Made by a program: the position numbers and the translations under genes
In this document: positions 25,466-34,165 of the stretch, one piece after another
Layout of the letters: every line of letters starts with the position of its first letter
Position numbering within the stretch: position 1 is the first letter of the stretch
The notes under the pieces: generated by a model
Databases searched by the model: none
Told to the model about the DNA's origin: nothing
The model's input: the letters and a program-made list of their open reading frames with translations, nothing else
NCBI GenBank assembly: GCA_014444615.1
Contig: PVXE01000003.1
Coordinates: 1 to 64,000, forward strand
Source of the DNA: Tagaea sp. CACIAM 22H2
GTDB taxonomy: Bacteria; Pseudomonadota; Alphaproteobacteria; CACIAM-22H2
Direction of reading: 5' to 3'
Length of the DNA stretch: 64,000 nt

Positions 25466-27361
25466 ATGGCCAAGGGTCCCGGCACTTTCCTGTCGCGGTT
25501 CGACCGCGTGCGCTTGTCGATGGCGATCGATATCGGCCTGGCGGCCGTGGCGTTCGTCGCGGCGCTGTATCTGCGCCTGGGCGACGATCTTTGGGATTAT
25601 CCCGGCGAATTCATCTGGGGCGGGGCGGCGGTCTTCGCGCTCGCCGCCGGAATCGCCTTCAGCCTGACCGGCTTGCCGCGCGGCGTGTGGCGCTACGCGG
25701 GCGTCGAAGACCTTCTGCTCGCCGCACGCGCGGTCACGCTGGCCGTGCTGCTGTTCCTGCCCGCGATGTTCCTGTGGCAGCGTTTGGGCGCAATGCCGCG
25801 CTCGGCGCTGTTCATCGTGTGGACGGTGCTGTTCGCCTTCATCGCAGGATCGCGCTTGCTCTATCGCGCCTTGCGCGAAGGGAATTTGAACCTCGTCGCC
25901 GGCGCGCCGCGCGACGATCAAGTGCCCGTGCTGATCGTCGGCGCCAATGATGGCGCCGAGTTGTTCATCCAAGCCAATCGCCGCCGCCGCCGCGCGCCGT
26001 ATTTCGTGCTCGGTATCGTTGACGAAGGCAACACGCGCACCGGACGGCGCATTGGCGGCGTGGAAATTCTGGGCTCGCTCGACCGCCTGCCGGAAATCGT
26101 GCAGGCGATGAAGGCGAAGGGGCGCGGGCCGCAGCGTTTGGTCATCGCCGCCCGGCATATCGAAGGCCAAGCGCTGGAAGCCTTGGTCGATACGGCCGAC
26201 AGCCTGGGCATGAATGCCGTGCGCTTGCCGCGCATCAACGACCTGTCGGGCGACGCGGACGCGACCGCCACGGCGCCCATCGCGATCGAAGATCTACTCG
26301 GCCGCCCGCAACGCGTGCTCGACCGCCCGGCGATGGATGGTCTTATTCGCGGCAAGCGCGTGCTGGTGACCGGGGCCGGCGGCTCGATCGGCGCGGAACT
26401 CGTGCGCCAGATCGCGCAGCGCGGCCCCGCCAAGCTCGCGCTGATCGAGAACGCCGAACACGCGCTCTACACGATCGACCGCGAGCTCGCCGAAACTTGG
26501 CCCGAGGTGAAGCGCGTGGGCATCATGGCCGATGTCCGCGACCCGCAGCGCCTGGCGAGCGTGTTCGCCGCCGAGAAGCCGGAGATCGTGTTCCACGCGG
26601 CGGCGCTGAAACACGTGCCGATCCTGGAGGACAATCCGTCCGAAGGCGCGCTCACCAACGCCATCGGCACGCGCAATGTCGCCGACGCCGCGATCGCTTC
26701 GGGCACGCGCGCGGTCGTGATGATTTCGACCGACAAGGCGGTGAACCCGTCGAATATTCTGGGCGCCACCAAGCGCTTGGCCGAGAAGCTGTGCCAGGCG
26801 CTGGATGCGGCCCAAAGCCCGACGCAATTCGTGACCGTGCGCTTCGGCAACGTCCTGGGCTCATCCGGTTCGGTCGTGCCGCTGTTCCAGCGCCAACTCG
26901 CCGCCGGCGGGCCGCTGACCGTCACGCATCCTGATGTGCGCCGCTATTTTATGACCATTCGCGAAGCCTGCGAGCTCGTCTTGCAGGCGAGCGTGCTGGC
27001 CACATCCGCGAACGGCCCGTCGGTCGGTGCGATCATGGTGCTGGAAATGGGTTCGCCCGTGCGTATCCAAGACCTCGCGCGAAGGATGATCCGCTTGGCC
27101 GGCAAGCACCCCGACCGCGACGTGAAGATCGCGTTCACCGGCTTGCGCCCCGGCGAAAAGCTGGACGAGGAATTGTTCCACGGTCACGAAGCGCCCTCGC
27201 CCACCGCCACGCCGGGGATCATGCTCGCACTGGCCGAGGCCGACGCGTTGGATGCCTTGCGCATCGCCTTGGCCGAGCTGGAAATCGTGGCCCGCAACGG
27301 CGATCACGAAGCCGTACGCGCGCTACTGAAAAAGCTCGTGCCCGAATTCAAAGAAGTTTGA
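25466..27361 (+). CDS. Membrane-bound nucleotide-sugar 4,6-dehydratase (CapD/WbpM/FlaA1 family)
   Basis: A 631-residue protein. Four N-terminal membrane helices (up to about residue 135) are followed by a Rossmann domain (VPVLIVGANDGAELFIQA) and a second SDR domain starting RVLVTGAGGSIGAELVRQIA. In it HVPILEDNPSEGALTNAIGTRNV, STDKAVNPSNILGATKR and RFGNVLGSSGSVVPLF are the family core. The position of the usual SDR tyrosine is a leucine in LGATK, as in the Met-type members of this family. It should act on UDP-GlcNAc or a similar substrate at the inner face of the membrane. ATG at 25466 is preferred to a TTG upstream. The last 14 bases overlap convergent rfbD. Confidence 0.9.
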   Translation: MAKGPGTFLSRFDRVRLSMAIDIGLAAVAFVAALYLRLGDDLWDYPGEFIWGGAAVFALAAGIAFSLTGLPRGVWRYAGVEDLLLAARAVTLAVLLFLPAMFLWQRLGAMPRSALFIVWTVLFAFIAGSRLLYRALREGNLNLVAGAPRDDQVPVLIVGANDGAELFIQANRRRRRAPYFVLGIVDEGNTRTGRRIGGVEILGSLDRLPEIVQAMKAKGRGPQRLVIAARHIEGQALEALVDTADSLGMNAVRLPRINDLSGDADATATAPIAIEDLLGRPQRVLDRPAMDGLIRGKRVLVTGAGGSIGAELVRQIAQRGPAKLALIENAEHALYTIDRELAETWPEVKRVGIMADVRDPQRLASVFAAEKPEIVFHAAALKHVPILEDNPSEGALTNAIGTRNVADAAIASGTRAVVMISTDKAVNPSNILGATKRLAEKLCQALDAAQSPTQFVTVRFGNVLGSSGSVVPLFQRQLAAGGPLTVTHPDVRRYFMTIREACELVLQASVLATSANGPSVGAIMVLEMGSPVRIQDLARRMIRLAGKHPDRDVKIAFTGLRPGEKLDEELFHGHEAPSPTATPGIMLALAEADALDALRIALAELEIVARNGDHEAVRALLKKLVPEFKEV

Positions 27362-28232
27362 GCAACGCCGGCACGGCGTCCGCGAGGCCCACGCGCCAAT
27401 CCGGCGGCGCCACTTCGAACACCCGCGAATAACGCGCGCAATCCAACACCGAATTCGCGGGCCGCACGGCCGGCGTGGGATATTCGGCCGTCGTGATCGT
27501 CACGATCGGCGGGCGCTTATGCCCGTGCTTCGCCCCTTCGTCCAAAATCGCATCGGCGAAGGCCGCCCAGGTGACGGCCGGACGGCCTTGGAAATGAAAT
27601 ACGCCGGTCGCGTCTTTCTGCGCAGGATCGCCAAGCTTGGGCAGGATGCGATAGATCGCATCGGCGATGTCGAGCGCCGGAGTCGGTCCGCCGCGCTGAT
27701 CGTCGACGACGCGAAGCTCCGGCTTCGTCGTGGCCAAGCGCAACATGGTGCGCACAAAATTATTGCCCCACGGGGCGAACACCCAGGATGTGCGCAGGAT
27801 GGCCACACGCCCGCCCGCTTGCCACGCGGCGATCTCGCCCGCGCGCTTCGTGCGGCCATAGACCGATTGCGGTGCGCAGGGATCGCTTTCCTTGTAAGGC
27901 GCCGTGCCGTTGCCCGCGAAAACGTAGTCGGTCGAGATGTGAAGATAGGGAATACTCGCTTCGGCGGCGAGGCGGGCGTGCAGGCCGGGCGCTTCGGCGT
28001 TGAGCTTATGGGCGGCCGCTTCGTCGCTTTCGGCCTTATCCACCGCCGTATAAGCGGCGGCGTTGACGAGCGCTTGCGCGTCGGTCGTTTCGATGGCCGC
28101 GCGGATCGCGTTTTCGTCGGTCGCATCGACCGCATCGCGCCCGAAGGCGATGGCGTGGTACCCGGCGTTCTCCGCCCGCGCTTGCAGCGCGCGGCCGACT
28201 TGCCCGTCGCCGCCAAGGACGAGCACGCGCAT
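27348..28232 (-). CDS. rfbD: dTDP-4-dehydrorhamnose reductase
   Basis: RfbD (RmlD) reduces the 4-keto group to give dTDP-L-rhamnose, the last step of the pathway. The 294-residue SDR protein has MRVLVLGGDGQVGRAL at the start, then LVNAAAYTAVDKAESDEAAAHKLNAEAP, HISTDYVFAGNGTAPYKE and the YGRTKRAGE catalytic pair (YxxxK). ATG at 28232 fits the first beta strand. It is the last gene of the minus-strand rfb operon, two bases after rfbB. Confidence 0.93.
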   Translation of the reverse strand: MRVLVLGGDGQVGRALQARAENAGYHAIAFGRDAVDATDENAIRAAIETTDAQALVNAAAYTAVDKAESDEAAAHKLNAEAPGLHARLAAEASIPYLHISTDYVFAGNGTAPYKESDPCAPQSVYGRTKRAGEIAAWQAGGRVAILRTSWVFAPWGNNFVRTMLRLATTKPELRVVDDQRGGPTPALDIADAIYRILPKLGDPAQKDATGVFHFQGRPAVTWAAFADAILDEGAKHGHKRPPIVTITTAEYPTPAVRPANSVLDCARYSRVFEVAPPDWRVGLADAVPALLKLL

Positions 28233-28234
28233 CG

Positions 28235-29287
28235 TCAGCCGGTCCCGAGGCGCGACAGCGCGTAACGCTCCGTCTTGATGCGCCCGAGCCAATCGCCGGC
28301 GGCGAGATACCAATCGATCGTCGCGGCGAGGCCCGATTCGAAATCGTGCTGCGGCGCCCAGCCGAGTTCGCGCGCGGCTTTCGTCGCGTCGATCGCGTAA
28401 CGGCGATCATGGCCGGGGCGGTCGGCGACGTATTCGATCAAGCGCGTGCGCGGTCCTTCGATCGCGATGCCCAGCTTCGCGTCGATATGCGCGCAGATCG
28501 TTTTCACGATCGTCAGGTTGGCGAGTTCAGCCCCGCCGCCGAACGCGTAGACCTCGCCCGGCTTGCCCTTTTCAAGGGCGGCTTTGAGGCCGCGTACGTG
28601 ATCTTCGACATGCAGCCAATCGCGGATCTGCTGCCCGTCGCCATAGACCGGCAATTTCTCGCCGGCCTTCGCCTTGGCGATCATCAGCGGGATCAGCTTT
28701 TCGGGGAATTGCCACGGCCCGTAATTGTTGGAGCAATTCGTGATCAACGCCGGCAAGCCATAGGTCTTGAACCACGCGCGCACCAGATGATCGGACGCCG
28801 CCTTGCTGGCCGCGTAAGGGCTGTTCGGCGCGTAGGCCGTGGTCTCGCGGAACGGTTCGTCGTCGGGTTCCAGCGCGCCGAAGACCTCGTCGGTCGAGAC
28901 ATGCAGGAAACGGAAATCGGCGGGCGCGCCGCGTCCGCGCCAATATTCCAGCACCTCGACCAACAGACGGCCGGTCGCGCCGACATTCGTCTCGATGAAG
29001 GCGAGCGGCCCGTCGATCGAGCGATCGACATGCGTTTCGGCCGCGAAATTCACCACCGCATCTGGCTTGTGCTTGGCGAGGATATCGCGCATCGCCGCGC
29101 GATCGCCGATATCCGCCTTGTGAAAGGCATAGCGCGGATTCTGCGCGGCCCCTTCCAGCGCTTCGGGATTGGCGGCGTAACCGAGCTTGTCGACATTGAC
29201 GATGCGCGTATCGGCATCGCGCAAGGCCAAGCGAACGAATGCCGAGCCGATGAACCCGCAGCCGCCGGTGACGAGGATCGTGCCCAT
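28235..29287 (-). CDS. rfbB: dTDP-glucose 4,6-dehydratase
   Basis: RfbB (RmlB) converts dTDP-glucose to dTDP-4-keto-6-deoxyglucose. The 350-residue product has ILVTGGCGFIGSAFVR at the N-terminus, FAAETHVDRSIDGP, HVSTDEVFGAL with the T-D-E active site triplet, YAASKAASDHL with the YxxxK pair, and NCSNNYGPWQFPEKLIPLM. ATG at 29287 is two bases after rfbA. It supplies the branch-point intermediate for rhamnose and possibly for other deoxy sugars made by nearby genes. Confidence 0.95.
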   Translation of the reverse strand: MGTILVTGGCGFIGSAFVRLALRDADTRIVNVDKLGYAANPEALEGAAQNPRYAFHKADIGDRAAMRDILAKHKPDAVVNFAAETHVDRSIDGPLAFIETNVGATGRLLVEVLEYWRGRGAPADFRFLHVSTDEVFGALEPDDEPFRETTAYAPNSPYAASKAASDHLVRAWFKTYGLPALITNCSNNYGPWQFPEKLIPLMIAKAKAGEKLPVYGDGQQIRDWLHVEDHVRGLKAALEKGKPGEVYAFGGGAELANLTIVKTICAHIDAKLGIAIEGPRTRLIEYVADRPGHDRRYAIDATKAARELGWAPQHDFESGLAATIDWYLAAGDWLGRIKTERYALSRLGTG

Positions 29288-29289
29288 CG

Positions 29290-30168
29290 TCACGCGCGTC
29301 CGATCAAGCGCAGCAGATAGTCGCCGTAACCGGATTTTCGTAAAGGTTCGGCGAGCGTGGCGAGGCGATCGGCATCGATCCAGCCTTGGCGCCACGCGAC
29401 TTCTTCGGGGCAGCCGATCTTCAAACCTTGGCGGCGTTCGACGGCGGCGATGAAATTCGCGGCGTCGAGCAGCGAATCTTGCGTGCCCGTATCGAGCCAC
29501 GCCGTGCCCCGGCTCAAGGTTTCGACCGTCAGCGTGTTCTCGGCCAAGTACGACGCGTTGAGATCGGTGATCTCCAACTCGCCGCGCGGCGACGGCTTCT
29601 GCGTTTTGGCACGCGCGGGCGCCGTGCCGTCGTAGAAATAAAGCCCGGTGACGGCGAGATTGCTTTTCGGCGCTTTGGGTTTTTCGACGATCGACAGCGC
29701 CTTGCCGTTCGCGTCCATCTCGACCACGCCATAGCGTTCGGGATCGCGCACTTGATAGGCGAAGACCGTGGCACCTTTCGCATCGCGCTTGGCGATGCTC
29801 TGCAATCGGTTGGAGAGGCCTTCGCCGTAGAAGACGTTGTCACCCAAGATCAGCGCCGACGGCGCACCGGCCAGGAATTTCTCCGCGATGATCAGCGCCT
29901 GAGCCAAGCCTTCGGGCTTGGGCTGTTCGGCATAGGTCAGTTCGATGCCATAGGCCGAGCCGTCGCCCAGCACGCGCTTGAACGCGGGCAGATCCTGCGG
30001 CGTGGAGATCAGCAGGATCTCGCGCAAACCCGCCAGCATCAGCGTGCTGAGCGGGTAGTAGACCATTGGCTTGTCGTAGACGGGCAGCAATTGCTTGCTG
30101 ACCGCCAATGTCGACGGATGCAAGCGCGTGCCCGCACCCCCCGCCAGAATGATTCCCTTACGGCCCAT
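29290..30168 (-). CDS. rfbA: Glucose-1-phosphate thymidylyltransferase
   Basis: RfbA (RmlA) makes dTDP-glucose from dTTP and glucose 1-phosphate. The 292-residue protein carries [49 protein letters not shown] and [19 protein letters not shown], all typical. It is preceded on the same strand by a small lipoprotein gene and rfbC. Allosteric feedback by dTDP-rhamnose is usual for this family but cannot be seen directly. Confidence 0.95.
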   Translation of the reverse strand: MGRKGIILAGGAGTRLHPSTLAVSKQLLPVYDKPMVYYPLSTLMLAGLREILLISTPQDLPAFKRVLGDGSAYGIELTYAEQPKPEGLAQALIIAEKFLAGAPSALILGDNVFYGEGLSNRLQSIAKRDAKGATVFAYQVRDPERYGVVEMDANGKALSIVEKPKAPKSNLAVTGLYFYDGTAPARAKTQKPSPRGELEITDLNASYLAENTLTVETLSRGTAWLDTGTQDSLLDAANFIAAVERRQGLKIGCPEEVAWRQGWIDADRLATLAEPLRKSGYGDYLLRLIGRA

Positions 30169-30209
30169 AAGCGCCGGGTTTAGGCGAAGGGGCCTTGCCT
30201 ATCAAGCGC

Positions 30210-30473
30210 TTACTGCGGCGTGCCGCCGGACGGCGTCGACGACGGCGGCGGCGGGCGGGTATAGCGCTCGATGACGTAGCCGGCGCCCGCACCGACCGCG
30301 GCCCCGGCGATGGCCGCCGTGGTCACGCCGGGCGCGCCGACGACGAAATTATAGCCGACGATGGCGCCCGCCAGGGCTCCGCCGCCGGTAAAGGCTTCCT
30401 GGCGCGAGGGCATGTAGCACCCCGCGAGCGTCAGGCTGGCCGCCGCGACGGCCGCGATCTTGATCGGTTTCAT
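30210..30473 (-). CDS. Small lipoprotein with glycine-zipper motif
   Basis: An 87-residue protein with a short lipoprotein signal MKPIKIAAVAAASLTLAGC; the lipobox is LAGC and C19 would be lipidated. After it comes GGGALAGAIVGYNFVVG and AAIAGAAVGAGAGYVIE, a glycine-zipper pattern of the kind found in small outer-membrane or periplasmic lipoproteins (YMGG and related domains). The tail is proline and serine rich. ATG at 30473 is preferred to 30518. It interrupts the rfb gene set between rfbC and rfbA, perhaps without a functional link. Confidence 0.75.
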   Translation of the reverse strand: MKPIKIAAVAAASLTLAGCYMPSRQEAFTGGGALAGAIVGYNFVVGAPGVTTAAIAGAAVGAGAGYVIERYTRPPPPSSTPSGGTPQ

Positions 30474-30543
30474 CCGGACCTCTCTTCCCCGGATTTCTTC
30501 CAGGGCCCCGGATTTCAACCCAAAACGGCCAAAAAGGCGAGTC

Positions 30544-31071
30544 TTAGGCCAAAAAAGGTGCCGACGCGTCGCGCGGGGCCAGCAAAACGGTCCCGGGATC
30601 GATCTTCCAGTCGATTTTCAGGGCCGGATCGTCCCATCGGACGGTCACCTCGTCCTTGGGGCTATAGGGCGCATCGACCTTGTAGGCGAAATCCGCGACG
30701 TCGCTGAGCACCGCAAATCCATGGGCATAGCCGCGCGGGACCCACAACTGACGGCGATTATCGGCGGTCAACTCGACGCCCAGCCATTTGCCGAAATTGG
30801 GATGGCCCTTGCGCACTTCGGCCACCACATCCCACACCGCGCCCGCGACGCAATGGACGAGCTTGCCCTGCGCGTTGGGTTCGTTTTGCAGGTGAAGCCC
30901 GCGCAACGTGCCCCGCACGGAACGCGACAGATTGTCCTGCACGAACGGCCCGATGCCGATCTCGGCGTAACGCTGCGCGTTCCAGGTTTCCAGAAAATGG
31001 CCGCGATGGTCGCTGAAGATCTTCGGCTCGATCAGCTTGACGTCGGGTAGCGAAAGTTCGGTGACGTTCAT
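30544..31071 (-). CDS. rfbC: dTDP-4-dehydrorhamnose 3,5-epimerase
   Basis: RfbC (RmlC) inverts C3 and C5 of dTDP-4-keto-6-deoxyglucose. The 175-residue cupin has PKIFSDHRGHFLETWN, QDNLSRSVRGTLRGLHLQ with the catalytic histidine, VVAEVRKGHPNFGKWLGVELT and WVPRGYAHGFAVLSD. ATG at 31071 overlaps the stop of the upstream epimerase gene (ATGA). With rfbA, rfbB and rfbD nearby the complete dTDP-rhamnose route is encoded. Confidence 0.93.
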   Translation of the reverse strand: MNVTELSLPDVKLIEPKIFSDHRGHFLETWNAQRYAEIGIGPFVQDNLSRSVRGTLRGLHLQNEPNAQGKLVHCVAGAVWDVVAEVRKGHPNFGKWLGVELTADNRRQLWVPRGYAHGFAVLSDVADFAYKVDAPYSPKDEVTVRWDDPALKIDWKIDPGTVLLAPRDASAPFLA

Positions 31072-32012
31072 ACGTTTCCGTAAACCGTGTTGCGGATCAT
31101 CTTGAAGCCCTTCATCAGCTCGACGATGCCGTCGTCCAGCGAATGGGCCGGGTTGAAGCCGGTCGCTTCGATGCGCGCGTTCGACACGATGTAGTCGCGC
31201 TTGTCCGGGTCCTCGCCGATCGGCGCTTCCATGAACACGAAGCCGGGCACGTGCTTCTGGATGCGCTCGCAAAGTTCCCATTTCGACAGATTGGCGTCCG
31301 ACAGGCCGACGTTATAAGGCCGGTCCTTCATCGCATCGAACCGCGCGAGCCCATGCAGGAAAGCGCGCGCCACGTCGCGCACATGCACGTAGTTGCGCTT
31401 GAAATGCGGCTCGAACAGCACGACCGCGCGATCGGTGACCGCGCGATGGACGAAATCGTTGACCAGCAGATCGATGCGCATGCGCGGGCTCATCCCGAAC
31501 ACGGTGGCGAGGCGGAACGAGATCGCGTTGCCGCGATCCAGCGCCGCTTTTTCCGCGTCGACCTTGGTGGTGCCGTAAAGCGAGATCGGGCGCAGCGGCG
31601 AATCTTCCGTGCATTCCTTGCCCTTCTCGCCCACGCCGTAGCCCGAATTGGTGATCGGCATCAGCACGCGCTGGTCTTTCGACAACAGCTTCAGCAGCGT
31701 TTTGACCGCCCCCAGATTGATCGTCTCGGCGCCGATCTTGTCGGCGTTGCAAAGCGGAGCGCCGACGAGTGCCGCGAGCGGCACCACGACATCGGCCTTG
31801 GCGACCAGCGGCTTCAGCACGGCTTCGTCGCGCGCGTCGCCGCGCACGATGTCGAAATCCGGATGCGCGCAGACATGGGCGAGCGGCGCCTGCTTGAACA
31901 TGAAATTATCCAGCACCGTCACCGCATAGCCCGCGTCGAGCATGGCGGGCACCATGGTGGAGCCCAAATAGCCCGCACCGCCGGTCACGAGAATCCGCGT
32001 TTTCTGCGCCAT
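31068..32012 (-). CDS. NAD-dependent nucleotide-sugar epimerase/dehydratase
   Basis: A 314-residue extended SDR. RILVTGGAGYLGSTMVPAML is the NAD-binding start, VDAEKAALDRG follows YGTTK with the YxxxK pair, and PITNSGYGVGEKG supplies the catalytic Ser/Thr region. It acts on a nucleotide sugar or a similar compound. Close relatives are found in heptose and deoxy-sugar gene sets. It heads the rfbC-A-B-D unit and is divergent (116 bases) from the GHMP kinase operon, so it may belong to either route. Confidence 0.85.
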   Translation of the reverse strand: MAQKTRILVTGGAGYLGSTMVPAMLDAGYAVTVLDNFMFKQAPLAHVCAHPDFDIVRGDARDEAVLKPLVAKADVVVPLAALVGAPLCNADKIGAETINLGAVKTLLKLLSKDQRVLMPITNSGYGVGEKGKECTEDSPLRPISLYGTTKVDAEKAALDRGNAISFRLATVFGMSPRMRIDLLVNDFVHRAVTDRAVVLFEPHFKRNYVHVRDVARAFLHGLARFDAMKDRPYNVGLSDANLSKWELCERIQKHVPGFVFMEAPIGEDPDKRDYIVSNARIEATGFNPAHSLDDGIVELMKGFKMIRNTVYGNV

Positions 32013-32127
32013 TTTCGTTCCTTCCCGAGAAGTCCGCTTGGGTCTAAGTCAGGTCCGTTCACTTGGCAAGTGATGGGGCTTCGGGCGATAGTCAGGATAA
32101 GAATTTCCCGCCGGAGTCGCCAAGCCC

Positions 32128-33132
32128 GTGATCATCAGCCGCACGCCCTATCGCCTGTCGCTGTTCGGCGGCGGGACCGATTACCCGAAATGGTACCTGA
32201 AGCACGGCGGAGCGGTGATCGGCACCGCGATCGACAAATACTGCAATATCTCTGTCCGGCGCTTGCCGCCCTTTTTCGAGCACCGCTATCGCATCGTCTG
32301 GAGCAAGATCGAACTGGTCAACGACCTGCTCGAAATCGACCATCCGGCCGTGCGCGCGATCTTGCTGGATATGAAGGAACGCCGGGGCCTGGAAATCCAC
32401 CATGACGGCGATTTGCCGGCGCGCTCGGGCCTCGGCTCGTCCTCGTCCTTCACCGTCGGCCTGCTGAACGCGCTGCATGCGATGCGCGGGCGCATGGTGT
32501 CGAAGGACGAACTCGCCAAGGACGCGCTGCGCATCGAGCAAGAGGTGATCCGCGAACCCGTGGGCTCGCAGGACCAAGTCTGGGCCGCTTATGGCGGTTT
32601 GAACCGTATCGATTTCGAGCGCGACGGCTCGTTCGCCGTCACGCCGTTGATCCTCGGCCGCGAGCGCCGCGACGAATTGGAAGGCAGCTTGATGCTGTTC
32701 TTTACCGGCTTGTCGCGCTTCGCGATGACCATGGCGAAGAAACAGATCGCCAATATGGACGCCAAGGAGCGCAACCTGCACCGGATGCGCGAGATGGTGG
32801 ACGAAGCGCAGGCGATCATCACTGCCCCCCGCCGGCCGATGCTGGAGTTGGGCACGCTGCTGCTGGAAGCCTGGCGCCTGAAGCGCGAATTGGCCGAGGG
32901 CGTGTCGACGCCCGAGATCGACGCGATCCACGATGCCGCGATTTCGGCCGGGGCCGTCGGCGGCAAGCTGCTGGGGGCCGGCGGCGGCGGCTTCATGTCC
33001 TTCGTCGTGCCGCCGGAAAAACGCCAAGCGGTGCGCGAGAAACTCGGCCATTTGATCGAGGTCGAGATCCGCATCAACGCCCCCGGCAGCCGCATCGTGG
33101 TTTACGAGCCCGACGACGCTTTTCAGGACTGA
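32128..33132 (+). CDS. GHMP-family sugar kinase (HddA-like)
   Basis: A 334-residue kinase of the galactokinase/homoserine kinase/mevalonate kinase superfamily, like the D-glycero-alpha-D-manno-heptose 7-phosphate kinases HddA. RTPYRLSLFGGGTDYPKWYLKHGG is the sugar-binding start, DLPARSGLGSSSSFTVGLL (about 96-112) is the ATP loop, and GGKLLGAGGGGFMSFVV is the third GHMP motif. It begins with GTG at 32128, the first codon of the conserved start VIISRTPYRLS. It probably phosphorylates the anomeric carbon of a sugar feeding an NDP-sugar. The TPP enzyme genes follow 64 bases later on the same strand. Confidence 0.87.
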   Translation: MIISRTPYRLSLFGGGTDYPKWYLKHGGAVIGTAIDKYCNISVRRLPPFFEHRYRIVWSKIELVNDLLEIDHPAVRAILLDMKERRGLEIHHDGDLPARSGLGSSSSFTVGLLNALHAMRGRMVSKDELAKDALRIEQEVIREPVGSQDQVWAAYGGLNRIDFERDGSFAVTPLILGRERRDELEGSLMLFFTGLSRFAMTMAKKQIANMDAKERNLHRMREMVDEAQAIITAPRRPMLELGTLLLEAWRLKRELAEGVSTPEIDAIHDAAISAGAVGGKLLGAGGGGFMSFVVPPEKRQAVREKLGHLIEVEIRINAPGSRIVVYEPDDAFQD

Positions 33133-33196
33133 ACTTGGCGGATTCGAGGGGGACCGGTACGATCCCAGGCGTCGAGTCGGCACCCTAGGGAGAGCC

Positions 33197-34165
33197 ATGC
33201 CCGCCCCGAAACCCGTCCCGCCGAAAAAGGCCGATCCGGCCCGGCTCTACCGCGCCGTGCGGCGCATCCGCCGGGTCGAGGAGGAGGTGGCGCGTATCTA
33301 CCCCTCCGACAAGATCAAAAGCCCCGTCCATCTGTCGATCGGTCAGGAAGGCATCGCCGTCGGCGTGTGCGATCCGCTGGAACCGCGCGACGCCGTGTCG
33401 GGCACGTATCGGGGCCACGCCACCTATCTCGCCAAGGGCGGCAACCTGAACGCCATGATGGCGGAGCTGTTCGGCAAGGACACGGGCTGCGCGCGGGGCA
33501 AGGGCGGCTCGATGCATCTCGTCGACATGAAGGCGAACGTGCTGGGCTGTTCGGCCGTCGTCGGCACGACCGTGCCGGTCGCCGCGGGTTTCGCGATGGC
33601 GCAGAAGATGCGCAAGACCGGCGCCGTGGTCGCGTGTTTCCTGGGCGATGGCGCCTCCGAAGAAGGCTGCTTCCCCGAGACGCTGAACTTCGCCGCCCTG
33701 CACAAGCTGCCGGTGATCTTCGTTTGCGAGAATAACGGCTTCGCGATTCACGAGCCGCTCGCCAAGCGCTGGGCGACCGACAAACTCTGCGAGCGCGTGC
33801 GCACCTATGGCATTCCGGCGGTGCGCTTTGCCGATTCCGACACCGTGAAGATCCGCGACCACATCGCCAAGGCGTTGCCCGCGATGCGCAAAGGTGGCGG
33901 GCCGATCTTCCTGGAATGCATGACCTGGCGCTGGCGCGAGCATGTCGGCCCCGGCGAGGATTACGACGCCGGGTTCCGCAGCAAAGCCGATCTTGCGAAG
34001 TGGCAGAAGAAAGATCCGGTCGTCGTGCTGGCCAAAAAGCTCGACAAGAAAGTCAAAGCCGCGATCGACGCGGAGATCGAAGCGGAGCTCGCCGCTGCGG
34101 TGCAATTCGCCGAGACCTCGCCCTGGCCCGACGCGAAGGAGCTGTATAGCGATGTCTTCGCGTAA
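33197..34165 (+). CDS. Thiamine pyrophosphate-dependent dehydrogenase E1, alpha subunit
   Basis: A 322-residue subunit of the pyruvate/acetoin dehydrogenase E1 type. TPP is bound by the GDG motif at 150-152 (FLGDGASEEG) and CENN (177-180), and HLSIGQEGIAVGVCDPL and RGHATYLAKGG are typical of the family. The beta subunit gene overlaps the 3' end by 14 bases. No lipoyl E2 or E3 gene is nearby. Instead it sits between a sugar kinase and a 3-dehydratase-like PLP enzyme, which suggests that it transfers a two-carbon group to a sugar rather than to lipoamide. That is inference. Confidence 0.9.
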   Translation: MPAPKPVPPKKADPARLYRAVRRIRRVEEEVARIYPSDKIKSPVHLSIGQEGIAVGVCDPLEPRDAVSGTYRGHATYLAKGGNLNAMMAELFGKDTGCARGKGGSMHLVDMKANVLGCSAVVGTTVPVAAGFAMAQKMRKTGAVVACFLGDGASEEGCFPETLNFAALHKLPVIFVCENNGFAIHEPLAKRWATDKLCERVRTYGIPAVRFADSDTVKIRDHIAKALPAMRKGGGPIFLECMTWRWREHVGPGEDYDAGFRSKADLAKWQKKDPVVVLAKKLDKKVKAAIDAEIEAELAAAVQFAETSPWPDAKELYSDVFA

